A DNA stretch of 64,000 nucleotides, taken from Phanerochaete sordida (Eukaryota > Basidiomycota > Agaricomycetes > Polyporales > Phanerochaetaceae). The notes beneath the pieces were generated by a model, which made no database searches, was not told the DNA's origin, and saw only the letters and a program-made list of their open reading frames with translations. Where the stretch lies: assembly GCA_019973155.2 (NCBI GenBank), contig BPQB01000007.1, positions 558,001 through 622,000 of the forward strand. Reading direction: 5' to 3'. The translations under genes were made by a program, and so were the position numbers. The stretch's first letter is position 1. Every line of letters begins with the position of its first letter. Shown here piece after piece: positions 57,943 to 64,000 of this stretch.

Positions 57943-59346
57943 TAAGGCTCCAACCGTATAGTATACGTGTACGAATTTTTTGTACACTCACAGTACACAG
58001 TACACATACAGTTGTATACAGTGTATACACAGTACACATGCAGTTTTGCATATCATTTGGAGAAATGTGCCCTAAATGTCTACTAAGGCTTACAGCAGAC
58101 GCAATAGTCAATGGTAAAGTGGAATGTAGCTGGTTTTCACGAGCCGAAGGAGAACAGGGCATGGGTACTGAGGATATGGGAAGCTCACATGCTCAGGGCA
58201 CGATGTGAACCTGCGAGGCCGCCCAGTTGCGCCCAGCCGCAATCAGCTACTCGAATCAAGCTTCGTGTCTAAACCCTTAGCAGTCATAAGCACGTTCAGG
58301 TGCCAATGCGTGGGGATCAGCAGTGTACACAGCCTTGCAATGCATGTCTCGCACGGTCAGACGGCGTCAGACTCACGACTGGATGCCGCGGTGCCATCCG
58401 GCTTTGAGGCCTGAGTCTGACCCAGGGTCGGGGTCAAACAGTGGACTCAAGGTCCGAGGCATGCGCATAGCACGCGGCGAGGGGGCACCCAGCGTCCGCA
58501 ATGCCCGTCGCGGATGCGCTTCCCGGCACCGGCGAGCGTCGGTCGTTGAACGGTACCAGCCGCACGCGGGAACAGAGCCGTCAAAGTCGGGAGGCTGAAA
58601 GTCGAAGCAGTCGGGGTGGGCACGACGCAGGTCCTCCTCGATGTGCCGAGCTTCGCAGTGGGCGGTAGTGGGACAGCACCCCAGTTGTAGAGCAGCAGAG
58701 TCTTTCTCCGTGCCCGTTGCTGCGCGCGATACCGTTGCCGACTCGGAGCAGTGAGCAGTGAACGCAAGAGTTCACGCGTTCCTGTGCCTCGTTCATGTAG
58801 ACCGCACCCCAGTCGGTCGTTCGCGAGCTGTTGTACTCGTCCAGTTCGAACGTGTCGACCATGAGCTTCGTCACAGGCAGGGGCGCGGCGAGTGCTCGGG
58901 CGAAGAGAATATCCAGTACACACGGCCTAATGATGTCTGCGTGCACCCTAATGTCCTGGTAATACACACAGTTTATGCATAATATGAGGGCGTGATCTCA
59001 GCACTGACCGCTGTAGGCTCACCGTTTGCAGAGGGTGGGTCCGAGAGAGCACTTCGGCGTCTCCACTCACGAGGCTGAGGCGGGCCCCCGGAAATAAGGT
59101 CGAGATGGTCGTTGGGAATCTTGCGATTTAATGACAATTTTGTACACATTTTCTGCTGCTAATGACAATGGCCCAACCTGTTCTTGTGCATAAATATGAG
59201 ATGTACAACATATACTTGACAAACTGTGTGTGTACTGTGTAGTATACGTGTAGTCGATGTGTACGGCGATGACCGTACACTCACAGTACACGTATACAGT
59301 TGTACACGTATACTCACAGTACACTCACTATACGGTTGGAGCCTTA
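57943..59346. mobile_element. hAT-like DNA transposon, 1,404 bp, with 20-bp TIRs and 8-bp TSD
   Basis: The left end reads TAAGGCTCCAACCGTATAGT, and the right end is its exact reverse complement (59327-59346). The element is flanked by GTACTGCA on both sides (57935-57942 and 59347-59354). An 8-bp duplication with short TIRs beginning TA-GG is the mark of the hAT superfamily. Subterminal regions are rich in GTACAC and GTATAC motifs, including a 17-mer GTACACTCACAGTACAC present at 57982-57998 and 59275-59291 in the same orientation. No transposase domain was recognised inside, so it is probably non-autonomous. Identical TSDs and TIRs suggest a fairly recent insertion. Confidence 0.82.
58480..59100 (-). 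pseudogene. Coding-like remnant of unknown origin inside the transposon
   Basis: Minus-strand frames read like protein in separate pieces: LFARALAAPLPVTKLMVDTF followed by ELDEYNSSRTTDWGAVYMNE, and, in another frame about 200 bp further on, HCEARHIEEDLRRAHPDCFD followed by FQPPDFDGSVPACGWYRSTT. A GTGAAC...GCGCAG pair could join part of them. No family was recognised. It could be a captured host gene fragment or a decayed element gene. No full model could be built. Confidence 0.35.
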
Positions 59347-59392
59347 GTACTGCAGTGACTGCACACTGCACAGGGCAGTGGGCAGAAGAAAC

Positions 59393-59398
59393 AAAAAA
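59393..59398 (-). terminator. Oligo-T Pol III terminator of tRNA-Gln
   Basis: On the minus strand a run of six T follows the tRNA 3' end by 20 bp, as expected for RNA polymerase III. Confidence 0.6.
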
Positions 59399-59418
59399 GG
59401 CAATTAAAGCGTATCTCA

Positions 59419-59496
59419 GGCGCTACCAGGGCTCGAACCTGGGTTTTGGGAATTTGAAATCAGAATCCCAAGTGATAACCACTACACTATAGCGCC
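59419..59496 (-). tRNA. tRNA-Gln(CUG) with a 7-nt intron
   Basis: Acceptor stem GGCGCTA pairs with TAGCGCC. The D arm GTGTAGTGGTTATCAC matches fungal tRNA-Gln. The anticodon stem TGGGA/TCCCA encloses TTCTGA, then 7 extra nt (TTTCAAA), then T, which places an intron at the canonical 37/38 site and gives anticodon CUG. The T arm contains the B box GGTTCGAGCCC. All stems pair without the intron, and 71 nt remain before CCA. Confidence 0.9.
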
Positions 59497-60164
59497 ATCG
59501 ATTATGGCAGCATAATTATGGGACATAGCCGCACCACACATTCTGACCGTGCTTCGAGCCTCCGAGCAAACCTCGGAATGGATCAGTACAGCTCTGCCTC
59601 TTCCCACAACCCAGGTCAAAAGTACGGCATCGCTCGGAAGACGTTGCACCGTGAGCCTTTTGATTGTCTACAGAAGCGCGGCCGAGTCACCCATCTACGT
59701 GTGCTCCGCAGATAATACTCAATCTGAGGGCAGCATTTGCCGAGTCCGTCGGGTTGAACGCTTACAGTTTGGCTTTGCGGCCATACGCAGCTCCCATACG
59801 GTGTGTGCTGACTCCTTGCTACGTGGCGCAGCAAGTAACTGCCCGCTTACTCAAACCAGGTTATGCACCACAGGCTGCACCTCCTTCGCATTCCTCATTG
59901 ACTCTCGGCTGGATTCCCCGCTCTGGCGTCGCTCAGTCAGCAATCGAGCCCGGAGAGCACTGGTCAGTTTCCCGTATAGGAGAAACGCCGCCGATCGCTG
60001 GTCGGGACGCGCCAGCACAGGGATCCACCGCGCTCCTTGACTGCCCCTATCCGCGCGTTTCAAGGGGCGGACTGGCCTTAATGACTTCAGCTCCATGACA
60101 CCGCGGCGCTCCTGCATGCGCGTCGTGCGGCTGCATTTTGCGCGCGCAGGGCACGCTCGATGCT
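59497..60164. other. Intergenic region upstream of the MFS gene
   Basis: No gene was seen; open frames in several overlapping phases have no domain. The end holds the MFS promoter. Confidence 0.5.
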
Positions 60165-60170
60165 TATATA
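60165..60170 (+). promoter_or_regulatory. TATA box of the MFS transporter gene
   Basis: TATATA 68 bp upstream of the ATG at 60238, followed by a pyrimidine-rich leader. Confidence 0.55.
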
Positions 60171-60237
60171 CCGCGCGGAAGCCCAGCGAAGGGCTGTTGG
60201 ACCCCTTGCCCCTCTTTGACGCGTCTACACCAGCGCG

Positions 60238-62456
60238 ATGCCCATCCCAGACATCCTGCGGGACTCCTTTGTCGGCCAGGTCATCTACTACGCGTCCGGC
60301 CGACGCCTGCTCCAGTATCCCGAAGAACGCCCTGGCTTTGTCCTGCCGCCCCACTACTTCGAGCACAACAGCGAGAACGCAGCCGAGAACGCGTCAGAGG
60401 CGGCCCCGCGCAAAGCGCGCGATCCAGCGGCCTCGCACCGCAGCTCTCGCAGCGAGTCATCACTGAGCGGCACGCTGCGGGAAGATGCGCTCAAGCCCGA
60501 CCCGGAGCGGAAGCGGCCATCCGCTCTCATGGAGCGTGAGAGCTCGCAGGCGCGAGAGGTCCTACACCCGCATGGGAGAGATGCAGACAAAGTCGAAAAG
60601 GCGGAGCAGCAAGAAATACAGAGGTCGCCGATTGTTGACTGGTACGGTCCTGACGATCCAGAATATCCAGGAAACGTGAGTCTGTTGTCTTATTCAGGTC
60701 TACCAACGTTTCTAAATTTGCGCCTGCAGTGGTCATTCTTCAAGCGGTCCTTTGTGACATTTCAGATCGGCTGGTTGACCTTCGCGATATACATCGGTTC
60801 AGCGCTCTATGCTCCTGGAATCCAAGATATTTCCCAGAAATTCGGCATATCGCCGGTAGCGGCGTCTCTGGGTATCACTATGTTCGTCCTTGGGTATGCG
60901 ACCGGTCCTGTAAGATATCTCGAGTTATTGCGTATCCGTGTCTTTTACTGATACCCAACCTTAGATGATTCTATCACCTCTTAGTGAAATCCCGCAATTC
61001 GGCCGCGCCCCAGTCTACATGGTCACGATGCTCATCTTCGTTCTTCTACAAATCCCGACCGCGCTTGCCAAAAATCTCGGCGCGCTCCTGCCCCTGCGCT
61101 TCCTCGCGGGTTTCATTGGCTCCCCGCCGCTCGCGACCGGCGGCGCAAGCCTCGCAGACATGTGGGCGCCCGCGGACCGCGTCGTGGTCATCGGCGTCTG
61201 GAGCCTCGCCGCGATGTGCGGGCCCGTGCTGGGCCCGACGATTGGCGGGTTCGCGACGCAGGCCGAGGGCTGGACATGGACGATCTGGATCCTGCTGTGG
61301 CTGTCGGGTGCGAGCTGGGTATTCCTCGCGTGCTCGATGCCAGAGACGTCCGCGCAAGCGTGAGAATCCACTGCCAACCTTCCCCGCGGTGACGCGTTGC
61401 TGACATCGGCGCCCCACAGGATCCTCTATCGCCGTGCCGTGCGCCTGCGACGCGTCACCGGCAACCCGAACCTCAAGACGCAGGCGGAAATCGAAGCGGC
61501 AAATATGACGATGGGCGAAGTCGCCATGATGACGCTCGTGCGGCCCTTCCTCCTCGGCTTCCGCGAGCCCATCGTCACATTCTGGAACTTGTACCTGGGC
61601 ATGATTTACGGTATGTCGTGCCATCATAGCTATCTACGCGCGATGCTGACTGGCGCCCTAGGCATCTTGTACTGTTTCATTGCGTCGTTTGATGTCGTGT
61701 TCATCGAGCACCATCATTTCAATCTGGCGCAGAACGGCCTGGCGTTTTTGGGAATTGTCGTCGGCGGCATCCTCGCATTCTTCGGCTTCCTGCCCTGGGC
61801 TTTGTACTCGCTTAAGCCTAAATTCGCCAACAACAGTAAGTCCAACACAACCGTCTCTCGTACCACCTTGCTGATATGCATGCAGCCTTCGTTCCGGAGG
61901 ACAGGCTACCGCCTGCGTTTTTCGGCGCATTCTTTTTCCCAGTAAGCCTTTCATCCTCTTTCGTGAACGATCTTACTCAACTTCGGCAGGCCTCGCTCTT
62001 CTGGTTCGGCTGGACAAGTGCTGCAAGTGTACCTTGGATCCTCCCCATCATGGCCTCGGCGCTGTGGGCGATCGGCGCGTTCTACCTGTTCCAAGCTGGC
62101 ATGAAGTGCGCCGTCCCGGTTCTCATTCACTCGTCCTCCCGCTAATCACTACCGCAATTTCTCTGTAGCTACCTAGCCGACTGCTACCCACGCTACGTCG
62201 CATCGATCCTAGCGAGCAACGACCTCTTCCGATCATTCGTCGGCGCGGCCTTCCCGCTCTTCAGCACCGCGTTCTTCCACAACCTCGGCGTGGGTCCAGC
62301 GCTCAGTATCATCGGCGGCATCGCCATCCTGATGCTACCGGTGCCTTTCCTTCTGTGAGTTCTCACTCCAGTCATGAGCGATCGAATGTACTCAATACGC
62401 TCTGCAGCTATAAATATGGCCACATAATACGCTCGTGGTCGAAGTTCGCAGATTGA
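60238..62456 (+). CDS. MFS multidrug/polyamine exporter (DHA1 family)
   Basis: Proton-driven 12-helix efflux pump of the plasma membrane. Exons 60238-60675, 60730-60909, 60965-61359, 61420-61610, 61662-61835, 61886-61941, 61990-62105, 62169-62354, 62408-62456 give 594 aa. A long charged cytosolic N-terminus (about 130 aa) ends in WYGPDDPEYPGNWSFFKRSF, the classic DHA1 entry. TM1 contains FAIYIGSALYAPGI. The loop 2-3 region PLSEIPQFGRAPVY matches the family signature, and the antiporter motif C region is VLGPTIGGFATQAEGWTWTIW. Late motifs are GMNYLADCYPRYVASILASN and FPLFSTAFFHNLGVG. The protein resembles FLR1/TPO1-type exporters. The substrate cannot be told from sequence. Confidence 0.9.
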
Positions 62457-63101
62457 TGACGCTATCGTGCGCATGGTCGGTATACAGATATTCCTTCACG
62501 CCCCATTATGTATTCAATGACTTGTATAATAGCATGGATTATCTAGAGCAATAGCCATCGCTCCGTTCGCCGACGGACTGGCCGGCTCAGCTAAGCGTCA
62601 GCTCGCACTACGCCTCCTCGCTGGGGACCAATGCGAATTTACGTTCGGGGCTCCACGGCAGAAGAGACATCTCGAGATCTTGCCGTGAAGGCCGTGCGAA
62701 GGGTTTTGGCTTCTACAGAGATCGGTGGGCCGACGCCCCGGAAACGCTATGTCACAGCGCCCAAGCAGTGCCACAAGGTCCTCGGATATCACCACTGCAG
62801 AATTGAGCTGGGGATCTCGCTCACATGACGTTCTAGAATGCTTCGCAGGTGCGGAGAGTGGACATGTAGACATGTATTGAGAGATCCAGGTGTGATCCAT
62901 AAGTTACCGGGTAGTTGGGAATTCTACACTATTGTATCAACAATCGGAAGACAGGTCCATACAACAGGAAGGGAGTGGAGGGATAGAACAGGATCGTGAA
63001 GACTCGTGAATGGTTTGTGGGGGCGACGGGTGCCTAGCCGGGAACGAAAAGAGAAGAAACGGAAGAAATCCCATCTAGGTCGAAGCGGAGGCGGACCCAA
63101 G
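62457..63101. other. Convergent intergenic region, nothing supported
   Basis: 3' flanks of the MFS gene (+) and the Nudix-like gene (-). No feature was seen. Confidence 0.5.
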
Positions 63102-64000
63102 CTACCTCCGCGCAAAAAGGAACCAGCCACCAAGAAGAAGACCAATCAAGAGGAAGATGCCGCGAACAACGATCACGACGACCAACGCCTTGCGCACCGC
63201 GGCGTAGAACGTGTTGAGCGCCGAGCCCGTCCAGTTGATCCTGCGGTCGTTCGTGCCGCCCGCGCGCACGCTCGCCTCCCAGCCGCGCACGACCTCGCGG
63301 TAGCGCTTGCCGAAGACCCAGATCCAGAAGTTGACATCTGGGTACGAGAAGCGCGGGAACACGCTCGTAAGACTCGGTGCGAGGATGGGAGCGCCGCTGA
63401 GGACGACCTCCGCATCCGGCGGGACGAGAGCGCTCGGCGTTGCACCGCGCGCGTTGGCTGTCATGTACGCCAGGAAGTCGAGTGTCATGCCGAGCGAGAG
63501 GCCCCACAGCTTGAGCTGCTCATGCCGGCGATGCCGCTGGACGGTCGAGTGCGAGCGCAGTTTTTGGAGGGACCCTTGCCGCCGGAGGCCTGTGCCGCCA
63601 TTGCTTCCGTTTTCCACGAAGGCGCGCTTCTCGTCCAATTCATCGTCGGTTTGCGCCTCGGCAGGGGCGGGGTAAACGACAGATGTCGTCGAGGCGTCGA
63701 TGCTGATGGCAGGGAAGTTCATATTGCCTACGAGCACACGCACGAGCAGGCGTAGCAGCGGCGAGTGACGTGGCGCAAGGCGTGAGGAGGCGTCGACCGT
63801 CACAGTCGACCAGCGAGGCTTGGGCTCGCTGAGGCCAGAGCTCCAGCCCTTGTTCTTGCTCCTGCCGAGGATGATCGCGGCGAGGTCGCTGGGAACGAGC
63901 TCGCTCAGAGGCACCCAATGCATGGTGGTGCCTGGTGCAGGATCGACGGACGTCGTCTGCGGAGTGAGCTGGAGGAAGACGTAGGGTGAGAGAATCATGA
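63102..64000 (-). CDS. Probable Nudix hydrolase, C-terminal part, with a terminal membrane helix
   Basis: The frame runs from the window end to the stop at 63102 (about 299 aa visible); the N-terminus, including any Nudix box, lies outside. The visible start SPYVFLQLTPQTTSVDPAPG and TTMHWVPLSELVPSDLA match the region after the catalytic box in fungal Nudix proteins of the CoA-diphosphatase-like group. PRFSYPDVNFWIWVFGKRYR and SALNTFYAAVRKALVV follow, and the C-terminus VIVVRGIFLLIGLLLGGWFL is a strong membrane anchor ending FARR. No intron is needed in this part. The family call rests on the post-box region only. Confidence 0.6.
   Translation of the reverse strand, partial: MILSPYVFLQLTPQTTSVDPAPGTTMHWVPLSELVPSDLAAIILGRSKNKGWSSGLSEPKPRWSTVTVDASSRLAPRHSPLLRLLVRVLVGNMNFPAISIDASTTSVVYPAPAEAQTDDELDEKRAFVENGSNGGTGLRRQGSLQKLRSHSTVQRHRRHEQLKLWGLSLGMTLDFLAYMTANARGATPSALVPPDAEVVLSGAPILAPSLTSVFPRFSYPDVNFWIWVFGKRYREVVRGWEASVRAGGTNDRRINWTGSALNTFYAAVRKALVVVIVVRGIFLLIGLLLGGWFLFARR

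Noticed and set aside
57980..58060. Clustered GTACAC/GTATAC repeats as a possible CRISPR-like or microsatellite array
   Set aside because: Spacing is irregular and the motif recurs at the other end of the transposon, so these are subterminal repeats of the element.
59851..60366. Minus-strand frame of 171 codons overlapping the MFS start
   Set aside because: Antisense shadow of the MFS first exon and promoter.

Overview
The window is nuclear DNA from a filamentous fungus, most likely an agaricomycete basidiomycete. Genes are dense and lie on both strands. Almost every gene is cut by many 45-65 bp GT-AG introns, coding sequence is GC-rich, and the gene families (long ABCC transporters with charged linkers, a CYP64-like P450, a CYS3/MetR-type bZIP, COX19, a Rieske protein, NPL4 with a C-terminal zinc finger) are typical of that group. 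No function was confirmed by a database search; all calls come from motifs read in the spliced frames. For nine genes the exon lengths were summed and gave whole codon numbers: threonine aldolase 402 aa, MARVEL-like 185, P450 505, Rieske 279, COX19 108, bZIP 360, NPL4 667, MFS 594, and the 142-aa small protein.

Region by region. 0.5-8.3 kb: L-threonine aldolase (+), a large URB2/NPA2 ribosome-biogenesis protein (-), and a small protein of unknown function (+) divergent from it. 8.3-10.4 kb: a very GC-rich stretch with no convincing gene. 10.5-11.3 kb: a four-helix MARVEL-like membrane protein. 12.3-14.5 kb: a PIF1-type DNA helicase (-) whose reading frame is broken exactly inside the Walker A loop. 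15-48.4 kb: the main accessory block, four full-length ABCC (MRP-type) transporters all on the minus strand. The first is separated from the other three by a divergently transcribed cytochrome P450 and a small TATA-driven gene. Transporters C and D share upstream DNA, and A, C and D share a spaced ACGCGT-TATA promoter module, so the array grew by tandem duplication. 49-57.5 kb: housekeeping genes (Rieske Fe-S subunit of complex III, a secreted-looking glycerophosphodiester phosphodiesterase, COX19, a sulfur-regulator-like bZIP, NPL4). 57.9-59.3 kb: a 1,404-bp DNA transposon with 20-bp terminal inverted repeats and a perfect 8-bp target duplication (hAT-like), next to an intron-containing tRNA-Gln(CUG). 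60.2-62.5 kb: an MFS drug/polyamine-type exporter. 63.1-64 kb: the C-terminal part of a probable Nudix hydrolase running off the window.

Together, the ABCC array, the P450 and the MFS pump suggest a xenobiotic or secondary-metabolite handling neighbourhood, but no biosynthetic core enzyme is present, so a detoxification or export role is inference. The strongest individual observations are the P-loop lesion in PIF1, the array with its shared promoter module, the newly delimited transposon, and several extremely short coding exons (3, 4, 11 and 15 nt).
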